Below, piece after piece: positions 1 through 5,598 of a stretch of DNA of 6,790 nucleotides. Source of the stretch: UBA5336 sp964625835 (lineage in GTDB: Bacteria; Pseudomonadota; Alphaproteobacteria; Caulobacterales; Hyphomonadaceae); assembly GCA_964625835.1 (NCBI GenBank), contig CAZVES010000129.1, forward strand, positions 1-6,790, given 5' to 3'. The notes under the pieces were generated by a model. That model made no database searches. It saw only the letters and a program-made list of their open reading frames with translations, and had not been told where the DNA came from. Both the position numbers and the translations under genes were made by a program. Each line of letters begins with the position of its first letter. Position 1 is the first letter of the stretch.

Positions 1-1070
1 GCGGCGAAGATGTCCCGGCCGCGCGGGGTGCGGATGGGACTGGCATAGCCGGCGCGGTTCAGCACGTCGGCGAAGGCCTCGATCGTCTCCCAGTCCGAGC
101 ACTCATAGGGCGCATTCGGCCAGGGGTTAAACGGGATGAGATTGATCTTCGCTGGAACCCCGCGCAGCAGTTTGACGAGGTCGCGCGCCTCGGCGAGACT
201 GTCGTTCACGCCGGCCAGCATGACATACTCGAAGGTCACGCGCCTGGAATTGCCAAGGTCGGGATAGGCGCGGATCGCCTCGAACAGGGTCTGAAGGTCA
301 TACTTCCGATTGATCGGCACAATCTCATTGCGAAGGTCATCGCGCACGGCGTGGAGCGAGATCGCGAGCATGGCGCCTGTGCGCGCGCCGAGTTCGGGGA
401 TTTTCGGCGCCACGCCTGCCGTGGACACCGTAATGCGTCGGCGGCCAATGGCGATGCCGTCGCCGTCACTGATCGTGTCGATCGCCTCGGCAACATTGTC
501 GAGATTGTAGAGCGGCTCGCCCATGCCCATGAAGACGATGTTGGTGAGCTTGCGATCCTCATTGCTGCTTGGCCATTCCAACAGTGCATCGCGCGCGATC
601 AGCACCTGTGCAACGATCTCCTGCGCCGTCAGGTTCCGCACCAGCTTCTGGGTGCCCGTATGGCAGAAGGTGCAGTTCAGCGTGCAGCCGACCTGGGAGG
701 AGACGCACAGCGCGCCGGCCTTGCCCACATCTGGGATGAAGACGCTTTCGCCTTCCACATTGGGGCCGAAGCGGGTGAGCCATTTCTGGGTGCCGTCTAC
801 GCTGATCTTGTGTTCGGCGATTTCGGGACGGTCCAGCGTGTAGCGCGCGGCGAGATCGGCGCGCATCTCCTTGGCGACATTGGTCATGGCGTCGAAATCG
901 GTCACGCCGAAATGGTGGATCCAGCCTCGCAGCTGCTTGGCGCGCATGGAGGCCTTCTTCGCCGGAACGCCCATGGCCTCCATCTCCGCCTTGAGGGCGG
1001 GAAGTGAGAGACCGGCGAGTGAACGCGGCTGAGGCGCAGGGGCGCGCGAGAGGTCAAGCGATGTGGCCAT
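1..1070 (-). CDS. rlmN: 23S rRNA (adenine(2503)-C(2))-methyltransferase RlmN, 3' end outside window
   Basis: Radical-SAM enzyme that methylates C2 of A2503 in 23S rRNA; in E. coli it also modifies A37 of some tRNAs. I translated 356 codons from ATG 1070 and the frame runs off the left edge. Visible are C129, C133 and C136 (CxxxCxxC, in VGCTLNCTFC), which bind the 4Fe-4S cluster; C122, seven residues before C129, matching the resolving cysteine C118 of E. coli; and the SAM-binding GEP motif near residues 184-186. The visible part ends in TPRGRDIFAA, so the methyl-carrying catalytic cysteine (E. coli C355) should be the next residue, just outside the window. The N-terminal accessory domain (about 15-95) is present. 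No Shine-Dalgarno precedes the ATG; a -10-like element lies 6 nt upstream. A strong terminator separates it from the upstream DUF805 gene, so it probably has its own promoter. Completeness of the 3' end cannot be judged. Confidence 0.97.
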   Translation of the reverse strand, partial: MATSLDLSRAPAPQPRSLAGLSLPALKAEMEAMGVPAKKASMRAKQLRGWIHHFGVTDFDAMTNVAKEMRADLAARYTLDRPEIAEHKISVDGTQKWLTRFGPNVEGESVFIPDVGKAGALCVSSQVGCTLNCTFCHTGTQKLVRNLTAQEIVAQVLIARDALLEWPSSNEDRKLTNIVFMGMGEPLYNLDNVAEAIDTISDGDGIAIGRRRITVSTAGVAPKIPELGARTGAMLAISLHAVRDDLRNEIVPINRKYDLQTLFEAIRAYPDLGNSRRVTFEYVMLAGVNDSLAEARDLVKLLRGVPAKINLIPFNPWPNAPYECSDWETIEAFADVLNRAGYASPIRTPRGRDIFA

Positions 1071-1076
1071 GGGCGG

Positions 1077-1105
1077 TAAATAGCAGAAAATGCGGTGATT
1101 TGAAT
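1077..1105 (-). promoter_or_regulatory. Candidate rlmN promoter, possibly leaderless
   Basis: On the minus strand a TATTTA hexamer (1082-1077) is followed by 6 nt and then the rlmN ATG. If this is the -10 box, transcription would begin at or next to the A of the ATG. A weak -35-like TTCAAA lies 16 nt upstream (1104-1099). The DNA between terminator and start is only about 56 bp, so the promoter should be here. The call rests on position and one AT-rich hexamer in GC-rich DNA. Confidence 0.35.
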
Positions 1106-1126
1106 GGGCGGGGTGCGAGGCCATGA

Positions 1127-1157
1127 AAAAGGGCGCCCGCGATGAGAGCGCCCTTTT
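1127..1157 (-). terminator. Intrinsic terminator downstream of the DUF805 gene
   Basis: Perfect 10-bp inverted repeat: AAAAGGGCGC at 1127-1136 and GCGCCCTTTT at 1148-1157, with an 11-nt loop. Read on the minus strand, the GC-rich stem ends in five Ts, about 20 bp after the DUF805 stop codon at 1178. The repeat is also flanked by Ts in the plus direction, so it could work both ways, but no plus-strand gene reads into it. Confidence 0.85.
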
Positions 1158-1177
1158 GATCGAAGCTGGCGTACAGC

Positions 1178-1618
1178 CTAGCTGAATGTATCGGGCACAA
1201 CGTCGCCCATGCGCGGGTCGGGGCCATACTTGTTTGGACCGTTTGTGCCGGGGAAGATGAACCAGATGATCTGTCCCAGGGATGCAAAGAGGCCCACGAC
1301 AGGCAGTAGACCAGCCACGGCAAACACCAGGACCAGCCAGCCCGTCTGGCCAAGGTCGTGGAAACGGCGAACCGACAATGAAATGCCCGGCAGCAGGATT
1401 GCCAGAAAGTAAAGGCCCATAATGCCAATGAGCACGATGCCGAGGCCATTGGGCTCACCGTTCGAGCCCATGCCAAGAGCCCCAAGAAGGAAAGCTGGCA
1501 CCACGATCACAAGAAAATTGAAAAGCTGCACCCACCAATACTCGGAGCGACGCGAGCGGCCCTGGAAATTCGTGTAGTTCTTGAAGAACAGCTTTACGGC
1601 TTCAGGAAAACTGACCAT
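1178..1618 (-). CDS. DUF805 family inner-membrane protein
   Basis: A 146-residue protein of the DUF805 (YhaH/YhaI-like) family; its biochemical function is not known. The N-terminus carries the family pattern of a basic segment (FQGRSRRSEYWW, 18-29) before the first helix. Hydrophobic stretches lie at about 32-52, 59-78 and 94-122, the last long enough for two helices. The family motif VRRFHDLGQTGW (83-94) sits between helices, and the C-terminus has PGTNGPNKYGPDP (123-135), also typical. I chose the ATG at 1618 because GGGAG lies about 7 nt upstream. The frame stays open to an ATG at 1651, but that would add 11 unconserved residues and put the ribosome site inside the gene. It lies between the IalB gene and rlmN on the same strand and is followed by a strong terminator, so it may be transcribed alone or with the IalB gene. 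Confidence 0.9.
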   Translation of the reverse strand: MVSFPEAVKLFFKNYTNFQGRSRRSEYWWVQLFNFLVIVVPAFLLGALGMGSNGEPNGLGIVLIGIMGLYFLAILLPGISLSVRRFHDLGQTGWLVLVFAVAGLLPVVGLFASLGQIIWFIFPGTNGPNKYGPDPRMGDVVPDTFS

Positions 1619-1687
1619 GGAGAACTCCCAATCGTGGGCCGTGCCTTCCACGACCCTCCCATGACATCCGATCCCTAGCAGGGCTCA

Positions 1688-1706
1688 CGGCTTTGTGAAA
1701 GTGCCG
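1688..1706. other. Small imperfect hairpin between the IalB and DUF805 genes
   Basis: CGGCTTT (1688-1694) and AAA plus GCCG (1698-1706) can pair around a 3-nt loop with a 2-nt bulge, 16 bp downstream of the IalB stop codon. No T-run follows on the minus strand, so it is at best a weak terminator or mRNA-end stabiliser. The rest of 1619-1721 shows no clear promoter hexamers. Confidence 0.25.
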
Positions 1707-1721
1707 CTTCGTCAGGCGCGC

Positions 1722-2237
1722 TCAGCGGCAAACCTCGGCCGCCTTGTCGATGGCGCTGGCCGATCCCGACAGGGAGAAATGATAGGCCACAGATGTCCCG
1801 CGGGCCGAGACGCTTTCGACGCGCAGCTCCCGGCCGCGCTCTATCGCCCGCACCAGTTGCGGGTCATCGTCGTCATCGGCAAAGGCTTCACTGCCCACAT
1901 TGAACAGGTTCCAGGCTGAACGCCCCACCCGGGCCTTTGACGGCAGCTCTTCGCGCAGATCATAGCCCACGCGCAGGCTGGGCTGGTTGCGCGCACGCCC
2001 CGTGCTCCAATTGGTGATGTAGAACCAAACATCGCCATGGCTGGCCTCGCGCGGGGCCTTGTCTGTGGCCTCGGTCGCAGCATAGCAGATGGTTTCCCCT
2101 CCGACATCCTGCTTGAAGACCTGCCAGTCCTTGTAGCGCGCAACCGCAGTCGGATCGGCATGCGAGGTGGCTACGAAAAGGAACACGCCGCTCAACACGA
2201 TCGATAAACGAACCAAAGGTGCAAACTGAATGTGCAT
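1722..2237 (-). CDS. IalB-family (invasion associated locus B) periplasmic protein
   Basis: A 171-residue exported protein. Residues 1-27 form a Sec signal peptide: hydrophobic core about 11-23, with likely cleavage after SHA27 before DPT. The mature part matches the IalB family: YKDWQVF near 35-41, a first cysteine C51 (ETICYA), a beta-rich middle (VWFYITNW, 70-77), an LF..GSEAF..DD segment (111-125), then the conserved RGRELRVESVSARGTSVAYHF region (134-154, family pattern RGT...FSL) and a last cysteine C170 just before the end. C51 and C170 probably form a disulfide. The family is named after a Bartonella erythrocyte-invasion locus but is common in free-living alphaproteobacteria, so the name does not imply virulence. 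A run of five Asp (121-125) is visible. The start has a weak AGG 8 nt upstream. It is transcribed away from the RpoE-like sigma gene. From memory, IalB-type genes often lie near rlmN in this class. Confidence 0.85.
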   Translation of the reverse strand: MHIQFAPLVRLSIVLSGVFLFVATSHADPTAVARYKDWQVFKQDVGGETICYAATEATDKAPREASHGDVWFYITNWSTGRARNQPSLRVGYDLREELPSKARVGRSAWNLFNVGSEAFADDDDDPQLVRAIERGRELRVESVSARGTSVAYHFSLSGSASAIDKAAEVCR

Positions 2238-2419
2238 CGAAGTGACCTGTTTCGGTTTGGACGATGAAGACCTATATCACTAGAGTCGGATAAACGAGGG
2301 TTAAGGCTCAAATTTGACAAACACTATATACGTGTGCTGCACGGGAAATGTGATCGCAAAGGTTGCTGTATCGTCCGTTCACAAGTACACAGGGTTTCCA
2401 GAAAGACGGGAATAACCGA
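2238..2419. promoter_or_regulatory. Divergent regulatory region between the IalB and rpoE-like genes
   Basis: About 180 bp, more AT-rich than its surroundings, between divergent genes. It holds a perfect 10-bp palindrome TCAAATTTGA (2308-2317) overlapping a TTGACA (2314-2319) on the plus strand, though no good -10 box lies 16-18 nt downstream. Minus-strand TATAGG (2276-2271) is a possible -10 for the IalB gene without a good -35. Both genes must be expressed from here, but I cannot place their promoters firmly. Confidence 0.6.
2351..2375 (+). promoter_or_regulatory. Candidate ECF-type promoter upstream of the sigma gene
   Basis: TGATCG (2351-2356), 15 nt, then CGTC (2372-2375). The -35-like half resembles the TGATCC reported for Rhodobacter RpoE, and the CGTC -10 resembles other ECF classes, so the combination matches neither consensus fully. 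It would start transcription near 2383, about 37 nt before the GTG start, compatible with autoregulation. Confidence 0.25.
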
Positions 2420-3001
2420 GTGCGCCTGAAGGCACCCACCCCTGCAGACCTCGACCAGCGCCAGCGTTTCGCCGATGCCATGGCGAGGATTGCGTCTGAA
2501 CGCTGCCGCACATCTTTCGCGGAACTGTTCGAGTATTTTGCCCCGCGCCTGAAAAGTTACATGCTGCAGCTGGGCAGCGACCCTTCCCAGGCCGAGGAAC
2601 TGGCCCAGGAAGTGATGGTCACGGTCTGGCGCAAGGCCCAGCAATTCGATGCAAACAAGGCGTCCGTGTCCACCTGGATCTTCAGGATTGCCCGCAACCG
2701 TCGCATCGATGCGCACAGGCGCACCCGGCGCCCTGAGCTCGACCCTGACGAGCCCATGCTCCGCCCGCCAGAGCCCGAGACGCCCGACACGACGCTCAAC
2801 CGAGCCCAGCTGGAAGATATCGTCCGCGAGCAACTGGAAACCCTGCCTGCTGAACAGCTGGAACTCCTGAAAGCTGCCTTCTACCAGGGTCTCTCGCATT
2901 CGGAAATCGCGAAAGCCTTCAACCTGCCCCTTGGGACAGTGAAATCGCGCATTCGCCTCGCCTTCAACCGGCTTCGCGGTCAATTGGCAGGCGACCCTTA
3001 A
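2420..3001 (+). CDS. rpoE: RpoE-like ECF sigma factor (ECF11-type, ChrR-controlled)
   Basis: A 193-residue extracytoplasmic-function sigma factor that directs RNA polymerase to stress promoters. Sigma region 2 spans about 32-100 (TSFAELFEYFAPRL, then AEELAQEVMVTVWRKA near 58-73, and TWIFRIARNRRIDAHR at 85-100). The acidic/proline linker (101-125) begins with RRPELDPDEP (103-112), a signature I associate with Rhodobacter RpoE-type factors. Region 4 spans about 128-188 and ends in the helix-turn-helix LPLGTVKSRIRLAFNRLR (169-186), which contacts the -35 box. There is no C-terminal extension. I chose GTG 2420 because GGGA (2408-2411) lies 8 nt upstream and the length then fits the family. The frame is open to a TTG at 2363, but that start lacks a spaced ribosome site and adds 19 unconserved residues. 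The partner anti-sigma gene follows after 92 bp. By homology the pair should answer singlet oxygen or related oxidants; this is inferred. Confidence 0.93.
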   Translation: MRLKAPTPADLDQRQRFADAMARIASERCRTSFAELFEYFAPRLKSYMLQLGSDPSQAEELAQEVMVTVWRKAQQFDANKASVSTWIFRIARNRRIDAHRRTRRPELDPDEPMLRPPEPETPDTTLNRAQLEDIVREQLETLPAEQLELLKAAFYQGLSHSEIAKAFNLPLGTVKSRIRLAFNRLRGQLAGDP

Positions 3002-3033
3002 CCAGACCGCGCCCAATCTAAAGATGTGAATGC

Positions 3034-3061
3034 TTGACCGGGCAAAGGAACGAACAATACT
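3034..3061 (+). promoter_or_regulatory. Candidate internal promoter for the chrR-like gene
   Basis: TTGACC (3034-3039), a 16-nt spacer and AATACT (3056-3061) resemble a sigma-70 promoter (5/6 and 4/6 matches). Initiation would fall near 3068, about 26 nt before the chrR-like GTG start. It lies in the 92-bp gap after the sigma gene. The spacing is acceptable but chance matches of this quality are common. Confidence 0.3.
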
Positions 3062-3093
3062 CACCATGATAAGCTAACGCACTGGAGCATAAA

Positions 3094-3765
3094 GTGAGTA
3101 CGATCAAAGCGGAGCAAGCCTTCAGCGAGCTCTACAGTGCTTATGCAGCTGGCTGCCTGGATCCGGCGTTCGCCCTGCTGGTCGAAACTCAGGCGGCACT
3201 TCGAGACGACGTGCGCCGGAATATAGATGTGAGTGAAATCATCGCGGCCGTCCATTTCGACAGCTGCGACCCATGCGAACTCAGCGATGACGCTGTAAAC
3301 CGTGCGCTGGACGCAATCGATGCTACTGAAGGCTTCGGGCCACCGACCCGCCCTACCCTGAACGCGGTGTCGAGCGCGCTCGAGGAACTGATTGAACTGC
3401 CTGCCCCCCTGCGCGATGCGGCACTTATGGCCGCGGGCGAGCCCGGCTGGAAATTCACCGGACCGGGCCTGCGCCGCCTGAACCTCGCCATATCCGACCA
3501 CGCCGAGGCCGAGCTTTACCGGATCGATCCGGGTGTCACCGTGCCTCGACACACCCATGAGCGATCCGAAGTTACCCTTGTGGTGAGCGGCGGCTTCACC
3601 GACGAGACGGGAGCCTACGGACCTGGAGACCTGTCCCTCAAGGGTCCAGCAGACATTCACCAGCCCGTGGCCGACCCTGATGGACCCTGCGTCGTGCTTG
3701 CCGTGCGCGATGGCGGCCTGCGTTTCCAGGGTGTCATGGGCATCGTCCAGCGCTTGATGGGCTGA
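3094..3765 (+). CDS. chrR: ChrR-like cupin anti-sigma factor
   Basis: A 223-residue cytoplasmic anti-sigma factor expected to bind and silence the upstream sigma factor. The N-terminal anti-sigma domain (about 8-80) aligns with R. sphaeroides ChrR through AYAAGCLDPAFALLVETQ (16-33). A linker and a C-terminal cupin (about 115-215) follow. The cupin metal site is complete: H153, H155, E159 and H189 match ChrR H141, H143, E147 and H177 with identical spacing. In contrast, the HxxxCxxC zinc motif expected right after the AYAAG helix reads Q33, R37, V40, and the early His (ChrR H6) has no obvious counterpart. A separate HxxxCxxC, H54-C58-C61 (HFDSCDPC), occurs 21 residues later. The start is GTG 3094, with GGAG (3084-3087) 6 nt upstream. 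In the Rhodobacter system singlet oxygen releases RpoE through the cupin; the same role here is inferred. The gene converges with the TrmH-like gene, with 14 bp between stops. Confidence 0.9.
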   Translation: MSTIKAEQAFSELYSAYAAGCLDPAFALLVETQAALRDDVRRNIDVSEIIAAVHFDSCDPCELSDDAVNRALDAIDATEGFGPPTRPTLNAVSSALEELIELPAPLRDAALMAAGEPGWKFTGPGLRRLNLAISDHAEAELYRIDPGVTVPRHTHERSEVTLVVSGGFTDETGAYGPGDLSLKGPADIHQPVADPDGPCVVLAVRDGGLRFQGVMGIVQRLMG

Positions 3766-3776
3766 CCCGGCCAGCC
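3760..3776. terminator. Weak hairpin at convergent stop codons
   Basis: GGCTG (3760-3764) and CAGCC (3772-3776) form a 5-bp stem with a 7-nt loop, overlapping the chrR-like stop codon and lying between two convergent genes. On the plus strand a T-rich stretch (TTGTTTT, 3783-3789) begins 6 nt after the stem. It may be a poor terminator for the plus-strand genes; there is no T-run on the minus side. Confidence 0.3.
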
Positions 3777-3779
3777 GCC

Positions 3780-4295
3780 TCATTGTTTTGCATCCAGGCT
3801 CCTCGGACCTCCCGGGAGTATGGGTCGCGGCGCATGCGCGCCGAGACTGATGTGGCGATCGTACATGACCAGCGCCCCGGCCAGGCTCACATTAATGCAG
3901 AATTTTGTCGGGATCTTCACGACATGGTCGCAGCGTGAAAGCATCTCTTCGGTCAGATCGCCTTTCTCCCGGCCCAGGACGTAGGCAGCCGATTTGGGGT
4001 GGCAGAAGCTCGGCAGCTCCACCGCGTCCTCGGTCAGCTCGACACCGACCAGCTTGCAGCCCTTTGGCAGCGCCATGTGGTTGATCGTGTCCCACTGGTA
4101 ATAGGGCACATGCTCGAAGCTCTTGGATGTATCTGCCTTGTAGGCTTCTCGGACCTTGTGCTCGGCATCCACGCTGAAAACGAAGCTGGCGCCAAAGGCA
4201 TGGGCCGTTCGCATCAGCGCGCCAAGGTTCATGGGCTTGGAAATGCCTTCCGCCCCGATTGCGAAGTATCCTCTCATCGCCCGGGTCATATTCAT
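3780..4295 (-). CDS. TrmH/SpoU-family RNA 2'-O-methyltransferase
   Basis: A 171-residue SPOUT methyltransferase that should transfer a methyl group from SAM to a ribose 2'-OH in tRNA or rRNA; the target base cannot be read from sequence. Motif 1 is N23 to A36 (NLGALMRTAHAFGA), with the catalytic-type Arg at R29. Motif 2 is YVLGREKGDLTEEML (105-119). Motif 3 is IPTKFCINVSLAGALVMYDR (128-147), which forms the knotted SAM site with N135. There is no N-terminal RNA-binding extension, so it is a minimal catalytic domain. The tail (PILPGGPRSLDAKQ) is short and polar. I chose ATG 4295 because it overlaps the TGA of the upstream membrane-protein gene as ATGA, the usual mark of translational coupling; ATGs at 4289 and 4277 and an upstream extension to 4325 are possible. 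It is the last gene of a three-gene minus-strand operon. Confidence 0.88.
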   Translation of the reverse strand: MNMTRAMRGYFAIGAEGISKPMNLGALMRTAHAFGASFVFSVDAEHKVREAYKADTSKSFEHVPYYQWDTINHMALPKGCKLVGVELTEDAVELPSFCHPKSAAYVLGREKGDLTEEMLSRCDHVVKIPTKFCINVSLAGALVMYDRHISLGAHAPRPILPGGPRSLDAKQ

Positions 4296-4636
4296 AACGG
4301 CCAGAACCGCCAAGCCACAAGACACACCGCGATCACGAATGGCGTCACGAGGCTGACCATACGCCCGATGCGGATCTGGCTCAGCGGCCGGGGATGGCTC
4401 TGGCGCAGGTGCTCGGCTTCCGCGGCCAGGTGGGCCTGCTCCAGGAACGGCGCGCGCCGCCCGCCCACCGCATTCAGAATCACCGCCTCAACCTCGCCCT
4501 TCGTGGCCTGTTTCAGGCGATTGCCGACATAGATGCGCAGGGCCATCCCCGCGAAATAGCGCAGCTGCAGGCCCAGAAAGGCCAGGAAGGCCAGCACCAT
4601 CATCGCGACCCAGAAGGCGAGCTCGACCGGCCCCAT
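4292..4636 (-). CDS. Hypothetical two-helix membrane protein
   Basis: I do not recognise this 114-residue protein. A hydrophobic N-terminal segment (about 5-25, ELAFWVAMMVLAFLAFLGL) and a C-terminal one (about 94-112, VSLVTPFVIAVCLVAWRFW) are likely transmembrane helices. They flank a 65-residue charged stretch rich in Ala, Glu, Gln, Arg and His (for example LEQAHLAAEAEHLRQ, 65-79) that looks helical. Basic residues follow the first helix (R26, R34, R40, K42) and precede the second (R89, R92), so by the positive-inside rule the middle part is probably cytoplasmic. The ATG at 4636 is 2 bp after the stop of the peptidase gene, with GGGG about 8 nt upstream. The stop overlaps the next start as ATGA. 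The tight packing and consistent G/C-ending codons support it as a real gene. Confidence 0.75.
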   Translation of the reverse strand: MGPVELAFWVAMMVLAFLAFLGLQLRYFAGMALRIYVGNRLKQATKGEVEAVILNAVGGRRAPFLEQAHLAAEAEHLRQSHPRPLSQIRIGRMVSLVTPFVIAVCLVAWRFWPL

Positions 4637-4638
4637 CC

Positions 4639-5511
4639 CTATCGCCCCACCGCGACATGGAACTGGCCCGCCGACGTGGCGAGGCCCCGCTTCATGCCTT
4701 CAGAGAGGAATGGCAAAGCCGCATTGCCGAGGACATCCACCGCGATCAGCCCGCCGTCACCGCCGAGCATGGCGACATCCTGCAAGGCCGCATCGCTGGC
4801 CGCCTGCAGGCCTTGCCGGCCATAGCGCACACGCGCGGACACATCGGCCGCCACAGCGGCGCGGATGAAGAACTCTCCCTGCCCGGTGCAGGACACGGCA
4901 ACACGCTCGTCGGCCCAGGTACCGGCGCCAAGGATGGGCGTGTCGCCAACCCGGCCGGGCATCTTGCCCAGCAAGCCTCCCGTCGACGTGGCGGCCGCCA
5001 GGGCGCCGTGGATATCCAGGACAACCGCGCCGACGGTGCCATGGGCCAGCTCGCCCTCCGCCACGGGCCGCGTCACGGCGGGCCGGTAATAGTCGCGCGG
5101 GTTCCAGACCCGCTTGAGGCGATGGGGCCGCAGGAAATGGCTCGCGCCCTTGCCGACCAGCATCAGATGCTGAGACCTTTCCATGACCGTGCGCGCGGCC
5201 CGGACGGGACTGCGGAACCCGCGCAGCGCCGCCACGGACCCGGCATTGCGCGAGCGCCCGTCCATGATGGCGGCGTCCAGTTCCCATTGCCCAAGCGCGT
5301 TCGGCGAGGCCCCGCGCCCGGCGACATGGTGGCCGCTTTCTTCAAGCGCCATGACGGCAACCTCGGCCACGTCCACCGCGCTGGCGCCGGACTGGAGCGA
5401 GGTGCGCGCGGCGTCCAGCACGCCGGCCATGTGTGCCTCGGCCTCGGCATAGTTGTCCTGGCGCATGGGGCCGGCCCCGCCATGGATCGCGATGGTCCAG
5501 ACCTGACTCAC
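4639..5511 (-). CDS. Isoaspartyl peptidase / L-asparaginase, Thr-type Ntn hydrolase
   Basis: A 290-residue plant-type asparaginase/isoaspartyl dipeptidase (family T2). These enzymes hydrolyse beta-aspartyl peptides, and often L-asparagine, after self-cleavage before a threonine. The start carries HGGAG (10-14). The self-cleavage site is H157-G158-T159-V160-G161, making T159 the predicted nucleophile, new N-terminus of the beta subunit. Supporting residues are visible: T177-G178-G179 after ATS, R187 and D190 in GRVGD (substrate carboxylate binding), and CTGQGE (208-213) with T209-G210. The alpha part has the ELDAAIMDG segment (77-85). It is shorter than E. coli IaaA (about 320 residues), mainly in the linker and C-terminus, with all key motifs kept. 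The start is GTG 5511, with GGGG about 7 nt upstream. There is no signal peptide, so it should be cytoplasmic. It is the first gene of the minus-strand operon and is divergent from the oxidoreductase gene. Confidence 0.93.
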   Translation of the reverse strand: MSQVWTIAIHGGAGPMRQDNYAEAEAHMAGVLDAARTSLQSGASAVDVAEVAVMALEESGHHVAGRGASPNALGQWELDAAIMDGRSRNAGSVAALRGFRSPVRAARTVMERSQHLMLVGKGASHFLRPHRLKRVWNPRDYYRPAVTRPVAEGELAHGTVGAVVLDIHGALAAATSTGGLLGKMPGRVGDTPILGAGTWADERVAVSCTGQGEFFIRAAVAADVSARVRYGRQGLQAASDAALQDVAMLGGDGGLIAVDVLGNAALPFLSEGMKRGLATSAGQFHVAVGR

Positions 5512-5598
5512 CGGCCTGCCCCGGCGACAAACTTGCCAGCGGCCGGGGGTGCGTTAGGCTTGCGCCCAACACTGAGAATGAACGGGGAGGAGCCCACC
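5512..5598. promoter_or_regulatory. Short divergent promoter region
   Basis: This 87-bp gap must hold promoters for both the oxidoreductase (plus) and the peptidase operon (minus). On the plus strand TTGCCA (5533-5538), a 16-nt spacer and TAGGCT (5555-5560) give a possible promoter with initiation near 5567, about 32 nt before the ATG. No convincing minus-strand promoter is visible. Confidence 0.4.
5584..5592 (+). promoter_or_regulatory. Strong ribosome binding site fixing the oxidoreductase start
   Basis: GGGGAGGAG, with its GGAGG core ending 8 nt before ATG 5599. It rules out the in-frame ATG at 5578, which would place this site inside the coding sequence, and the still longer open frame reaching back to 4657. 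Confidence 0.85.

Noticed and set aside
351..1007. 218-codon plus-strand open frame
   Set aside because: It lies opposite rlmN, which has all its cluster and SAM motifs; it is a by-product of G/C third-position bias.
1054..1485. 143-codon minus-strand frame overlapping both DUF805 and rlmN starts
   Set aside because: It is out of frame with the DUF805 gene, runs through the terminator, and has no recognisable product.
2324..3067. 247-codon minus-strand open frame
   Set aside because: Antisense to the clear ECF sigma factor, with no recognisable domain.
3061..3783. 240-codon minus-strand open frame
   Set aside because: Antisense to the ChrR-like gene, whose cupin ligands and start signal are clear.
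3809..3818. Perfect palindrome CTCCCGGGAG
   Set aside because: It lies within the C-terminal codons of the TrmH-like gene, without a T-run or promoter; short GC palindromes are expected by chance here.
4657..5598. Long in-frame plus-strand extension upstream of the oxidoreductase, giving a 644-residue frame
   Set aside because: It is antisense to the isoaspartyl peptidase, whose catalytic motifs are all intact; the extension is low-complexity His/Arg/Gly/Ala text, and a strong ribosome site marks ATG 5599.
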